From: Candidatus Obscuribacter phosphatis
Lineage (GTDB): Bacteria > Cyanobacteriota > Vampirovibrionia > Obscuribacterales > Obscuribacteraceae
Assembly (NCBI GenBank): GCA_001899315.1
Contig: MOYA01000001.1
Location: 3,080,251-3,144,250, forward strand
Reading direction: 5' to 3'
Length of the DNA: 64,000 nucleotides
The position numbers and the translations under genes are program-made. Position 1 is the stretch's first letter, and every line of letters starts with the position of its first letter. The notes under the pieces are model-generated. The model worked only from the letters and a program-made list of their open reading frames with translations. It made no database searches and was not told where the DNA came from. This document shows, in pieces, positions 26,194 through 35,104 of the stretch.

Positions 26194-26907
26194 ATGCAAA
26201 AGCAATACAAAGACTATCAAGACGGCGATCTCACTTGTGAAGCCTATGTAGCTTTTCAGGACGGAGCCAAGGCGAAGCCGGCTGTTTTGGTCAGCCATGC
26301 CTGGGGCGGTCAGAGCGACTTTGAAAGAAGCAAAGCCGAAAAGCTTGCCGAGATGGGTTATGTAGGCATTGCCATTGACATGTACGGCAAAGGACGTCGC
26401 GGCAACACCATGGAAGAAAATTCCAAGTTGATGACACCCTTTATGGATGACCGCGCCATGCTGCGCAAGCGTATCTTGTCTGCGCTTTCTTTTGCCCAGA
26501 GCCTAGATATGGTCGACGGCAACAAAATTGGCGCCATCGGCTTCTGCTTCGGCGGACTCTGTGTGCTCGACCTGGCCCGTAGCGCCGCCCCTGGCGTGAA
26601 AGGGGTGGTTAGCTTCCACGGACTGTTCCACGCCCCCAAACTGGGCGAGCAAAAGCCGATTACATCTAAAGTATTAGTGCTGCATGGTTACGACGACCCT
26701 ATGGCTACGCCCGATCAAATGGTCGAATTAGCCAAAGAAATGACCGCCGCTGGCGCCGATTGGCAAATTCATGCCTATGGCAAGACAGTCCACGCCTTTT
26801 CCAACCCCGAAGCCAATATGCCCGAGATGGGCATTCTCTATAAGGAGTCGGCAGACAAACGTTCTTTCCAGGCTATGCAAAATTTCCTGGCTGAAGCTTT
26901 GGCCTAA
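26194..26907 (+). CDS. Dienelactone hydrolase family protein
   Basis: This 237-residue alpha/beta hydrolase matches the dienelactone hydrolase family, in which the catalytic nucleophile is cysteine. The segment GFCFGG carries C118 at the nucleophile position. The Asp and His are expected in VLHGYDDPMATP and GKTVHAFSNP. The N-terminus AVLVSHAWGGQSDFER fits the family. Substrate is unknown, as this family acts on many esters and lactones. It has no signal peptide. It is followed 47 bp later by the NAD(P)-binding protein. Confidence 0.85.
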   Translation: MQKQYKDYQDGDLTCEAYVAFQDGAKAKPAVLVSHAWGGQSDFERSKAEKLAEMGYVGIAIDMYGKGRRGNTMEENSKLMTPFMDDRAMLRKRILSALSFAQSLDMVDGNKIGAIGFCFGGLCVLDLARSAAPGVKGVVSFHGLFHAPKLGEQKPITSKVLVLHGYDDPMATPDQMVELAKEMTAAGADWQIHAYGKTVHAFSNPEANMPEMGILYKESADKRSFQAMQNFLAEALA

Positions 26908-26954
26908 AAGCCTAACTGTCACCGCAACTGGCCAACTTGTCTATACTTGCAAGT

Positions 26955-28460
26955 ATGGATAGTAATTTTGCTGACCAGAAAAAAATCATCTTAGTCACAG
27001 GCGCCACTGGCTATGTGGGCGCGCGGCTTGTGCCCCTGCTTGCCGCCAAGGGCTACCAGGTGCGGGCAGCCGGACGATCCCTGGCCAAGCTTGCCTCTCG
27101 CCCTTTTGCCACCCGGCAAGGTGTTGAACTCTGTGCCGTGGACGTGCTCGACAGAGAAGCCTTACAAAAAGCACTAGCCGGTGTCGACTCGGTTTATTAT
27201 CTGGTTCATTCGATGAATTCCAGTAACAGAGATTTTGCCGAGGCAGATCGGCAAGCCGCCAAACTTATGGCTGAAGAAGCCGAACGGGCTGGAGTGAAGC
27301 GGATAATTTATCTAGGCGGCTTGGGCGAAGACAGCCCGGACTTAAGCAAACATCTCAAGTCGCGTGCCGAAGTCGGTCTCATTCTTGGCCAGGGCAAGGT
27401 ACCAGTCACAACCTTGCGAGCCGGCATGATCATAGGCTCAGGCAGCACCAGCTTCGAGATCTTGCGTTATTTGGTAGAGCGACTGCCGGTGATGATCACA
27501 CCACGTTGGGTGAAGACTCCATCTCAGCCCATAGCAATTCGCAATGTTCTACATTATTTGGTCGGCTGCCTAGATGTAGACGCCACCACCGGCAATACCT
27601 ATGATATTGGCGGACCAATTATTCTGACCTATATGGAACTGATGCAGACCTATGCCAAGCATGCCGGTCTGCCCAAGCGCTTGATACTACCGGTGCCGGT
27701 CTTCACCCCTGGGCTCAGCTCCTATTGGATACACTTTGTCACGCCGGTACCATCTTATATAGCCAGACCACTGGCTGAAGGTCTGCGCAATCCGGTGGTC
27801 TGCCAAAATAACGAGATCAGAGATCTGATCAAGCAAGAACTTTTAACGCCCGATGAAGCCATCAGAATTGCCCTCGAACGCATACGCAATCAAAGTGTGG
27901 AAAGCAGTTGGACCGACGCCGGCAAAATGCCGCCTGCTGAATGGCTGGCACCTGGAGATCCCGGTTTTGCCGGCGGCACATACTACGAAGATAAGCGAAG
28001 CATCACAGTCAAAGATAATAGCGCCGAGGTCTGGGGTAGACTGGTGCGACTAGGAGGCAAGACAGGCTGGTACTATGGAAACTGGCTCTGGAAGCTGAGG
28101 GGCTTTCTCGATCGGCTGGTGGGCGGAGTCGGCTTGAGCCGGGGAAGGCGTAACGCCGATGAACTTTTTGTCGGCGATGCCTTAGACTTTTGGCGGGTAA
28201 TAGAAGTAGAAAAAGAAAAGCAGCTTTTGCTGCTGGCTGAAATGAAGCTGCCTGGCGAAGCCATTCTAGAATTTCAGATCGAGAATAAAGACGGTTTGAC
28301 TGAAGTAAAACAAATTGCTCGCTTTGTTCCTCATGGACTGCTTGGTTTAGCTTATTGGTGGGCGGTCACACCACTGCACGAATTTGTTTTTAGCGGCATG
28401 CTCAGAGGCGTGGCAGCAAGATCAAAAGCAAGCATCGTGCGCGGACCACAGCGGTTCTGA
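26955..28460 (+). CDS. NAD(P)-binding SDR-type protein with C-terminal DUF2867-like domain
   Basis: This 501-residue protein has an N-terminal Rossmann fold with the dinucleotide motif VTGATGYVGARL, then a nucleoside-diphosphate-sugar-epimerase-like body (for example VYYLVHSMNSSNRDFAEADR). The C-terminal ~150 residues contain ELFVGDALDFWRV and AEMKLPGEAILEFQ, which match DUF2867 as I know it. The start is ATG 26955; the frame extends to TTG 26937. The substrate is unknown. It lies 47 bp after the dienelactone hydrolase gene and ends 1 bp from a convergent minus-strand gene. Confidence 0.8.
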   Translation: MDSNFADQKKIILVTGATGYVGARLVPLLAAKGYQVRAAGRSLAKLASRPFATRQGVELCAVDVLDREALQKALAGVDSVYYLVHSMNSSNRDFAEADRQAAKLMAEEAERAGVKRIIYLGGLGEDSPDLSKHLKSRAEVGLILGQGKVPVTTLRAGMIIGSGSTSFEILRYLVERLPVMITPRWVKTPSQPIAIRNVLHYLVGCLDVDATTGNTYDIGGPIILTYMELMQTYAKHAGLPKRLILPVPVFTPGLSSYWIHFVTPVPSYIARPLAEGLRNPVVCQNNEIRDLIKQELLTPDEAIRIALERIRNQSVESSWTDAGKMPPAEWLAPGDPGFAGGTYYEDKRSITVKDNSAEVWGRLVRLGGKTGWYYGNWLWKLRGFLDRLVGGVGLSRGRRNADELFVGDALDFWRVIEVEKEKQLLLLAEMKLPGEAILEFQIENKDGLTEVKQIARFVPHGLLGLAYWWAVTPLHEFVFSGMLRGVAARSKASIVRGPQRF

Positions 28461-28461
28461 A

Positions 28462-28896
28462 TTACTCAATGCGCACCACTGTTATTTCAGGCTCAGCCTG
28501 CAGCGCATCGAGAAGCAAACTCGCTATCTTTCTTTGCTCTTCGCCGCCTGTTTTGAAGCGCCCCCATTGCCAAGGTTTCAAGAGCAACATCGGGTCTTCA
28601 AAGTTGACACTGACAAACCAATCAGCCGGTTCAGAATCAGGCTTGGCTATGGCATTGCCGTCTTCATCTTCGTCGGCGGCATAGGAAACGCAAATCCAAA
28701 TAGTGTGCTCCTTGGACTTAATCCAAAAGCCCCAGCCATAATCTTCTTGGCAAACCTCATCACAACTGAGCCCCATAGCCGATAGTTTCTGACTGAGCCA
28801 AATGGCAAAGGCGCTTCCAGGCGAGCCATTATTGCGCTCCAGATCGCCTTCCGGCACATGGGGGAACTTAGTTGTCTGCACTAATATGTTTTGCAC
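28462..28896 (-). CDS. Protein of unknown function (144 residues)
   Basis: I do not recognise this protein. It has a compact mixed fold with aromatic-rich segments such as EDYGWGFWIKSKEHTIWICV and ADWFVSVNFEDP, and an acidic middle (AADEDEDG). No signal peptide, membrane helix or metal motif is visible. The ATG at 28896 gives the whole open frame. Its 5' end overlaps a possible upstream extension of the TPR gene starting at 28939, so the two are divergent. Its stop is 1 bp from the SDR-type gene end. It may be an orphan cytoplasmic protein. Confidence 0.6.
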   Translation of the reverse strand: MQNILVQTTKFPHVPEGDLERNNGSPGSAFAIWLSQKLSAMGLSCDEVCQEDYGWGFWIKSKEHTIWICVSYAADEDEDGNAIAKPDSEPADWFVSVNFEDPMLLLKPWQWGRFKTGGEEQRKIASLLLDALQAEPEITVVRIE

Positions 28897-28938
28897 ATAG
28901 ACCTCAAAGCGAGCATTGGCTCTAATATCATATATGCT

Positions 28939-30015
28939 ATGACGATGATGAGACGATTAGATAAATTGAGCCTGGTGCCGCTGCTTTGCTGGTTGATACT
29001 TTTGACAACCAGCGCTCAAGCAGACAATCTCAAAGAGAAAAAGCAAAATACAGCCGAGGCTCTGCAAAGCCTGAAGAGGGCTATTGAATATGGGAAGCAG
29101 GGCAATAAGGAAGGCGTAGAAGCAGAGTGCAACAAAGCTGTTGGCAAAGACCCGGATAGCCTTGCTATATTGCTGCCGGCAGCCAAGATCTTTGCCTTTC
29201 TAGGTAATCACAATAGAGCATTGGAGCTAATCGATCGCAGTATTTTGCTGACCAAATCTAAGCAGACTGGCAATGCAAGACTAATAGCCGAACTATACGT
29301 CAATCGAGGCAATGTCAATCACCAAGCCGGTCGAATTCAAGCTTCGATTGACGACTATAAGATTGCGATTGAATATGATCCCTTTGTCGGACATCGAGCT
29401 AGAGCTTATGTCAGAACCCAACAGCGCAACTATAAAGGCGCTGTGGAAGACTATACCGAAGCTCTTAAGTACAAAGAAGATGATGAACTCTATCGGCAGC
29501 GCGGCACCGCCAGATACACAATCAGAGAAGTCGATGAAGCAGTCAAAGACTTCAGCCGAGCTTTGCAATTAAACCCCAAAAATGCCGGTGCCTATGCCCG
29601 AAGAGGAGACGCTAGGGTGCGCCTGAAAGACTACAAAGGGGCATTGGATGACTTCAATAGAGCGATCAAACTGGAACCAGATAACGCCATAACCTATGTT
29701 GGTCGAGCCATTGCAAAAGCCGAGATGAACGATAGAAAGGGGGCACTGGAAGACTTTGAGCGCTCTCTAAAGCTTGACGAAAATTCTTCGGTTTATCTTT
29801 GTCGCTCAGAATATCTTGCCAAATGGGGCGACAGCTCAGAGGCACTAGCCGACCTAGATAAAGTGGTGCAAGCTAGACCGGAAGAAAGTGCGGTCTATGC
29901 TGAGCGCAGCAAACTAAAACTAATGAGGGGGGACTTTTTTGGCGCCCAAGATGACTTCGCCAAGTCTATCGGCATACAGATTCAAGACCAATTGAAAGCT
30001 ACTCCTAAGTATTGA
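28939..30015 (+). CDS. Secreted TPR protein
   Basis: This protein has a signal-peptide-like N-terminus (MTMMRRLDKLSLVPLLCWLILLTTSAQA in the frame from 28939), then TPR repeats, about eight visible. Examples are AYVRTQQRNYKGAVEDYTEA and AYARRGDARVRLKDYKGALD. The upstream frame to TTG 28891 lacks support. The next gene overlaps by 4 bp (ATGA), so the two are coupled. Such exported TPR arrays probably mediate protein contacts in the periplasm. No catalytic domain is present. Confidence 0.8.
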   Translation: MTMMRRLDKLSLVPLLCWLILLTTSAQADNLKEKKQNTAEALQSLKRAIEYGKQGNKEGVEAECNKAVGKDPDSLAILLPAAKIFAFLGNHNRALELIDRSILLTKSKQTGNARLIAELYVNRGNVNHQAGRIQASIDDYKIAIEYDPFVGHRARAYVRTQQRNYKGAVEDYTEALKYKEDDELYRQRGTARYTIREVDEAVKDFSRALQLNPKNAGAYARRGDARVRLKDYKGALDDFNRAIKLEPDNAITYVGRAIAKAEMNDRKGALEDFERSLKLDENSSVYLCRSEYLAKWGDSSEALADLDKVVQARPEESAVYAERSKLKLMRGDFFGAQDDFAKSIGIQIQDQLKATPKY

Positions 30016-30923
30016 TGAATAACCTCCTTCAGATAAATCAGAACTGCCCCGCGCCGCTAGCAGTGGAACTGGCAGCGCTCTGCGTCGAAGGCTGGGTGGC
30101 GGGCAACAAAGTGAGAGGTGAGTTTTTCAACTATGAGATGGCGCCTGGCAAAGAGCAATGCCTAGTTATCACCGAGCGTCCGCAGGTAAAGCAAGGCGAA
30201 GCAGCCTTTGGTGAGCTTTGTTCAGTCATTATTGGATTTTTTGCCCAAGGAATCGAAGTGCGACCAAGCGGTGCAATATTCCAAGATCTTTCTATTGAAA
30301 ATCTGCTCAACTGGCTTTCTGCAGAAACGCCGCGAAAACTCAATCCAGATCTAGCGGTTCCCTATCATAAAGACAGCCACCTGAGCCTCGGCGATTTGAT
30401 TGAGATAAATCATTGGCTAAGCCAGAAAGAGCAATCTATAGCCGACCTAGAGAGGATGCCGCAGTTCACCGACACTTTTCCCTTAGTGGACATCTATGCC
30501 GGAGATTACAGCAATCTGCGCCATAGAAGCGGACACGAAATTTTTATGGTCTGGCAGGATAACAAGTTTGCCGAGCAACACAAAATTGACGCGCCGACAC
30601 CAGCAGACGAACTGCAAAGAAAATACGCCTGCTTTAGGGCTGGTAAAGTCTATCGACAGAAAGCAGGCGTTAATCTGGACAGACTAGGACCTTACCGAAA
30701 ATCGAGCGAAAACCGCCAAAAGTATGCCTATTTACTGGGCGGTCTACCAGAGAGCGAAAAGCGCCGCATCTTTCGCTGGCTGGCAGATACAGCCAATGAT
30801 ATCGACTATTATCACGACAGCAGAGGCGGTCAGGTCATCCCCGAGATCTTTGAAATTGCATTTGAAGACAAAGTGCTGACCGCCAACCGAGACTTGATAC
30901 TAAGGCTGAGAAAAGCTCTGTAA
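30012..30923 (+). CDS. Protein of unknown function coupled to TPR gene
   Basis: I do not recognise this 303-residue protein. It has no signal peptide and a mixed alpha/beta composition, with a conserved-looking core such as ICFxx-type aromatics and an HSGHEIF-like segment (RHRSGHEIFMVWQDNKFAEQ). The last ~100 residues are helical and basic (KKS, RKSSENRQKYAYLLGG). Its start overlaps the TPR gene by 4 bp, so the products are probably coregulated. It ends 13 bp before the stop of a convergent TPR gene. The function cannot be assigned from the sequence. Confidence 0.55.
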   Translation: MMNNLLQINQNCPAPLAVELAALCVEGWVAGNKVRGEFFNYEMAPGKEQCLVITERPQVKQGEAAFGELCSVIIGFFAQGIEVRPSGAIFQDLSIENLLNWLSAETPRKLNPDLAVPYHKDSHLSLGDLIEINHWLSQKEQSIADLERMPQFTDTFPLVDIYAGDYSNLRHRSGHEIFMVWQDNKFAEQHKIDAPTPADELQRKYACFRAGKVYRQKAGVNLDRLGPYRKSSENRQKYAYLLGGLPESEKRRIFRWLADTANDIDYYHDSRGGQVIPEIFEIAFEDKVLTANRDLILRLRKAL

Positions 30924-30936
30924 GGCTTAGCTAGAC

Positions 30937-31872
30937 TTAAATATTGGCTGCAGCCTTCATATCTCTTTCGAACAAATCGCTGCGTCCCATCTTCTTATAG
31001 ATGGCGCCTCGCTCTTTAAAATAAATCGAAGCCGGCAATTCTTTGATGGCGGCGGTATAGTCGGCTAGGGCTTTCTCAGCCTGTCCGGCTTTGTTGTAAA
31101 TGCGGGCTCTCTGCACCATAGCTTGATCGTCATGCGGATTGATGCGCAATTGACCGTTTAAGACTTGTATAGCCTCGTTGTATTTTCCGTCTTTCTCAAG
31201 ACAAGTTGCCTGCCTATATAGATAAGTATCTTGCTTGCTTATGGCATAAGCGCTTTTGTAAACAGCCAAAGCATCCTTATGCAAACCGCCATTCTCTAAA
31301 ATTGAAGCTTTGGTATCTAGCCCTTTGATCTTGTCTTTGGGCGCGCAGTACTCAATATACTTGTCGATACTCTTTACCGCCTCGCCATAACGCTTTAGAT
31401 TACTGAGGGCCAAAGCTCTACAAAAGTATCCCTCTGTGAACTCCGGCGCGAGCTTAATACTTATATCGGCATACTTGAGAGCTTCCTGAAAGTCGCCCTT
31501 GGTGACATTCAGCTCAGCTAACTGACTATAACTATGGGCGTCTTTAGGATTAAGTGAAATAGATTTCTTGAGGAAACGCTCCGCTTCCACAAAGCCATCG
31601 CTAAGCCTTTCAATATTATTGGAACTGGTGCGGGCCAGGTTCTTATAAACAGAAGCATTATTCGGCTCGAGCTTTTGCGCTCGCAGCAATAAAACCCGAG
31701 CATTGACAAAATCACCACGCGACATAAGGCGATCTGCCTCATAGAGCAGCCGGTCGACGACGCTCTTAGGGCGGCTCTGCTGAGCTTCTGCAGACGGCAA
31801 AGCGAAAGCACTAGCGGCAAACCAGAGCATCAAAATAGTTAGTATCAAGTTTCGGTAATGCAAGAAAAACAA
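30937..31872 (-). CDS. Secreted TPR protein A
   Basis: This 311-residue protein has a signal peptide (about residues 1-29, LILTILMLWFAASAFA) and about seven TPR repeats (NASVYKNLARTSSNN, AHSYSQLAELNVTKGDFQEA). It is a paralog of the next upstream gene (31999-32943): both carry the segments RADLFERD- and RLDLYRKDLKAAENN-like at the C-terminus and share internal patterns such as SNLKRYGEAV/SNLKRYDQAI. It is read from TTG 31872. The pair lies on the same strand, 126 bp apart, with no other gene between. Confidence 0.8.
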   Translation of the reverse strand: MFFLHYRNLILTILMLWFAASAFALPSAEAQQSRPKSVVDRLLYEADRLMSRGDFVNARVLLLRAQKLEPNNASVYKNLARTSSNNIERLSDGFVEAERFLKKSISLNPKDAHSYSQLAELNVTKGDFQEALKYADISIKLAPEFTEGYFCRALALSNLKRYGEAVKSIDKYIEYCAPKDKIKGLDTKASILENGGLHKDALAVYKSAYAISKQDTYLYRQATCLEKDGKYNEAIQVLNGQLRINPHDDQAMVQRARIYNKAGQAEKALADYTAAIKELPASIYFKERGAIYKKMGRSDLFERDMKAAANI

Positions 31873-31998
31873 GCCTCAACACTAGCTATCTTTCTCTACC
31901 ATAACACAGCCGCACCACAGAAGCACCATCATCGCCGCGTCCGACCGCTCAAAACGTCCGCACTGCAATAGATTCCAGTCTCTCGACCAGAAAATGGG

Positions 31999-32943
31999 TC
32001 AATTATTCTCGGCAGCCTTCAGGTCTTTCCGGTACAAATCCAGCCGCCCCTGTCTCCTATAAATCTCCGCTCTTTCTTTGTAATAAGCTGCCGTAGGCGC
32101 ATCCAGAATAGCGGCGCTGTAGTCGCGTTCAGCTTGAGCGAGCATACCAAAGCGAACATAAAGTCGCGCTCTCTGCAGGCGCGCTTGTTCATCTTGGGGA
32201 AAATCCTTCAGCCAGGTTGACAGCACAGCTATAGAATCTTTGCCTTTGCCGCCCTTATCTAGGCAGAAAGCATATCGATATAGGTAAGAGTCTTTCTTGC
32301 TCTTCTGCAAAAGCACTTTATAGTCTGCGGCAGCTTCCAGATAACGCTTGCGTTCCTCCAAAAGCGAAGCCCTTGTTTCACGGGCGACAAGACTATTGCC
32401 ATCGAGTTTGACGGCAGTGTTGCCGGCCTCTATAGCCTGGTCGTATCTTTTCAAATTACTCAACGCTACAGCCTGGCAAACATAAGAGGACACGTCAGAA
32501 GGCGCCACCCGACTACCGTCTTGGGCCGCCTTTAGGGCATCTTCATAGCGCCCTTGTATGCAATATATTTCAGACAAGTGGTTATAGCAGCGCACCGCAT
32601 TCGGTTCCACCTCCAGACCTTTCCTAAAATGTCTGATTGCTTCATCAAGACCAGAGCCAAACTTATCAAAAGTGTTATAACTGCAGCGGCCAAGCCCGAT
32701 ATAGACCTCGCTGTCCTTGGCGCCTAAGTTTGCCGCCTGCTCAAAGAAACCTTTGGCTTTGACAAAATCGCCCTTGTCCATCGATTGTTCGCCCAGATTT
32801 TTATAGTACTTGGCTAAATCTTCTTTTTTTTCACTGCATGAAACGAAAGGAAGAAAAGCCTTAAAGCTGGCAAACGGATCAGCATATAAAACAACCAGCA
32901 AAAACAAGACTGTCGTTCTATTTGTGAAAATACTCCGACCCAT
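31999..32943 (-). CDS. Secreted TPR protein B (paralog of A)
   Basis: This 314-residue protein has an N-terminal hydrophobic segment (about residues 10-32), then TPR repeats (YYKNLGEQSMDKGDF, AVRCYNHLSEIYCIQGRYED). The cysteine in FVSCSEKK lies too far in for a standard lipobox, so a transmembrane or Sec signal is more likely. It shares segments with the downstream TPR gene (for example ALSNLKRYxxA and YLYRxxxCLxxxGK), so the two probably arose by tandem duplication. The histidine kinase gene precedes it on the same strand. Confidence 0.8.
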   Translation of the reverse strand: MGRSIFTNRTTVLFLLVVLYADPFASFKAFLPFVSCSEKKEDLAKYYKNLGEQSMDKGDFVKAKGFFEQAANLGAKDSEVYIGLGRCSYNTFDKFGSGLDEAIRHFRKGLEVEPNAVRCYNHLSEIYCIQGRYEDALKAAQDGSRVAPSDVSSYVCQAVALSNLKRYDQAIEAGNTAVKLDGNSLVARETRASLLEERKRYLEAAADYKVLLQKSKKDSYLYRYAFCLDKGGKGKDSIAVLSTWLKDFPQDEQARLQRARLYVRFGMLAQAERDYSAAILDAPTAAYYKERAEIYRRQGRLDLYRKDLKAAENN

Positions 32944-32986
32944 GCTCGCCCTCGCTGCAAGATGAAAGACAACCTTAAGGACGGGA

Positions 32987-34132
32987 TTAAGCCTTATCGT
33001 GCCCCTCTAGCTTAGGCGGCTCGGCAGCCCTGGCAGTGTCTTTAGGCTGACTGGGGTTGGCTGTTTTGATGGAAGTCTTTTCAGTAACTGGCAATTTCAC
33101 AGTAAAAGTAGAACCTTTGTTTAGTTCACTTTCTAATTCTATAGAGCCGCCGTGAGCCTTGATGATTGTCAGGGCAATCGCAAGACCAAGACCGGTGCCG
33201 CCGCCATAAAGACGACTGCGCGTACGCGATCTTTCTACTCTATAAAAGCGATCGAAAATGCGCTGTTGGTCGGCGGGAGCGATACCAATACCGGTATCAA
33301 TCACTCGAATAATCGCCTGGTTGTCTGTATGCCTCAAGGTGACGGTAACTTTGCCGCCAGCCTGCGTAGCCTTGATGGCATTATTAGTTAGGTTGAGAAA
33401 CACCTGCTTCAATCTGTCGGCATCGGCATAAACCCAAATTGATGACTGCGGCATAATAAACTGAATCTCTATCTGCTCAGGAGCAATCACCGTCACTGTG
33501 TCTTCCACACTCTGCAGCACATCGCGCAGGTCGGTCACTTCCTGCTGGTTGATGATCGCCTGACCGGCATCGGCTCGGGCTAATTGCAAGAGGTCTGACA
33601 CCAGTCTGATTAAGCGACCCGACTCGTCTGATATTGTCTGTAGTGCTTCGCCCAAAAGGTTGGCATCTATGTTTGAGCCACGTCTGAGTAGAAGTTTTGT
33701 ATAGCCTTGTATAGAGGTAAGCGGTGTGCGCAATTCGTGCGAAGCATCGGCGACGAACTGACACTGAATATTGAGCGACTCTTCCAAGCGGTTCAAGAGT
33801 TTGTTGAAAGCTCGGCGCAACTCTAGAATCTCCGCCGGCTCATGAGTATCTACTTCCAATCGCTGCCTTATATCCATGCTGACCAACTTGGTGGTAGCAG
33901 CGAGCAATTGATTGAGCGGTCTCAAAATCAGTTCAGCCAGAAACCAGTTGATGCCAAGCAAAATGAGCAAAAGCGGAATATAGAGAGGAACGTACTTGAA
34001 GAATTCCTGCACGGAGCCGCCGGTAACACTAAAAACAATGACATGGCAAATGATCACCGGCAAAACACCTGACATGGTCATAAACATGGCCAGGCGAACC
34101 TTCATCGATTTTGACCATTCAGACTTGTCCAA
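32987..34132 (-). CDS. Sensor histidine kinase without adjacent regulator
   Basis: This 381-residue protein has two N-terminal membrane helices (about residues 12-38 and 46-70), a HAMP-like linker (about 70-120), an H box FVADASHELRTP with H132, and a HATPase domain with N box NLTNNAIKAT, G1 DTGIGI and G2 GTGLGLAI. It senses a signal at the membrane and phosphorylates an unknown response regulator. No response regulator gene lies adjacent. The frame begins at TTG 34132 with AGGA eight bases upstream; ATG 34105 is an alternative. The extracytoplasmic loop is very short, so the signal may come from within the membrane. Confidence 0.9.
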   Translation of the reverse strand: MDKSEWSKSMKVRLAMFMTMSGVLPVIICHVIVFSVTGGSVQEFFKYVPLYIPLLLILLGINWFLAELILRPLNQLLAATTKLVSMDIRQRLEVDTHEPAEILELRRAFNKLLNRLEESLNIQCQFVADASHELRTPLTSIQGYTKLLLRRGSNIDANLLGEALQTISDESGRLIRLVSDLLQLARADAGQAIINQQEVTDLRDVLQSVEDTVTVIAPEQIEIQFIMPQSSIWVYADADRLKQVFLNLTNNAIKATQAGGKVTVTLRHTDNQAIIRVIDTGIGIAPADQQRIFDRFYRVERSRTRSRLYGGGTGLGLAIALTIIKAHGGSIELESELNKGSTFTVKLPVTEKTSIKTANPSQPKDTARAAEPPKLEGHDKA

Positions 34133-34179
34133 ACTTTTTTTCCTGGTCTTTTAACGCTCTTATTATAAAGAAGAAAGCA

Positions 34180-34965
34180 TCAAATCTTCGGCTTGTAAAA
34201 GATCCGCTTAAATTCCGGCATAAGCAATCTGTTCGCCACTAGACAAGAGCCTGTATAAATAGATTCGCCGCCGTCAAGGTCGAAATACTCGCCCCCGGCT
34301 TCCTGGACAATAATCTTCATCGGGGCCAGATCCCAGGGCTGAACGCCGGTTTCAAGCATAGCTTCCGAGCGTCCTTCAAAAACCAGGGAAAAACCAAGAT
34401 AATCGCCAAAGCCACGTTGTCTCTCAGTCAACTTGACACATTCGGTGAGAGCAGGCCAAAGCCCCTTGTCTACAATGCGGTTGGGCCCGCCAAAATTGAA
34501 CATAGCCGATGCTAGTTTATTCACCTGCGAAACATGGATTTGCTTATCGCCCTTGAAAGCACCATGTCCTTTTTCGGCATAGAAAACTTCATTCATTGCC
34601 GGCGCACTGACAATGCCCAGCACAATATCTTGCCCGACTTCGAGGGCAAGCAAGGTGGACCAAATCGGTATACCCCGAGCAAAGTTATAAGTGCCATCGA
34701 TAGGATCAACTATCCATGTGCGCTCTTTCTTACGCGCCTCGCCTTCTTCTTCGCCGAGAATGCCGTCTTCGGGAAAACGCTCTTCCAGCCGAGCCCTGAT
34801 AAATTGTTCTACTTCTTTATCGGCGCGCGTGACGGGAGAGCCATCTGACTTGGTATCAACTTTGATACCGGTATCAAAATAGCTCATGGCAATCTTGCCT
34901 GCTTCCGCCACAATTTGGCGGGCAAAAGCAAGCTCTTGAGCATAGGCACTGGTTGAGATAACCAC
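34180..34965 (-). CDS. Inositol monophosphatase family protein
   Basis: This enzyme family removes phosphate from inositol phosphate, histidinol phosphate or related sugars using magnesium. The metal site is visible in GEEEGEA, the IVDPIDGTYNF motif and QPWDLAPM. From GTG 34965 it is 261 residues, the normal length. The open frame continues to TTG 35049 but that region lies inside the terminator hairpin of the SLH gene, so the longer start is unlikely. The exact substrate is unknown; HisN-like and NADP-phosphatase roles also use this fold. Confidence 0.85.
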   Translation of the reverse strand: MVISTSAYAQELAFARQIVAEAGKIAMSYFDTGIKVDTKSDGSPVTRADKEVEQFIRARLEERFPEDGILGEEEGEARKKERTWIVDPIDGTYNFARGIPIWSTLLALEVGQDIVLGIVSAPAMNEVFYAEKGHGAFKGDKQIHVSQVNKLASAMFNFGGPNRIVDKGLWPALTECVKLTERQRGFGDYLGFSLVFEGRSEAMLETGVQPWDLAPMKIIVQEAGGEYFDLDGGESIYTGSCLVANRLLMPEFKRIFYKPKI

Positions 34966-35029
34966 GGTCGGCTCTTGAAAAGAAAGTGGAGAGAAAAAGG
35001 AAAGAGAGCTGGACTCGGATCTTAGACGA

Positions 35030-35062
35030 AAACTCCCGCCGGCCGTCAAGCCGTCGGGAGTT
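35030..35062 (-). terminator. Intrinsic terminator after the SLH gene
   Basis: On the minus strand, AACTCCCGACGG and CCGGCGGGAGTT (35031-35062) form a stem with one mismatch and a short loop, followed by TTTTC. It lies about 43 bp beyond the SLH stop (35105) in the transcript direction and 65 bp before the GTG start of the phosphatase. Confidence 0.85.
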
Positions 35063-35104
35063 CCGCGTAGATCAGGTCAGGTCCAAGCTCTCGCTGGGAG
35101 ATTT

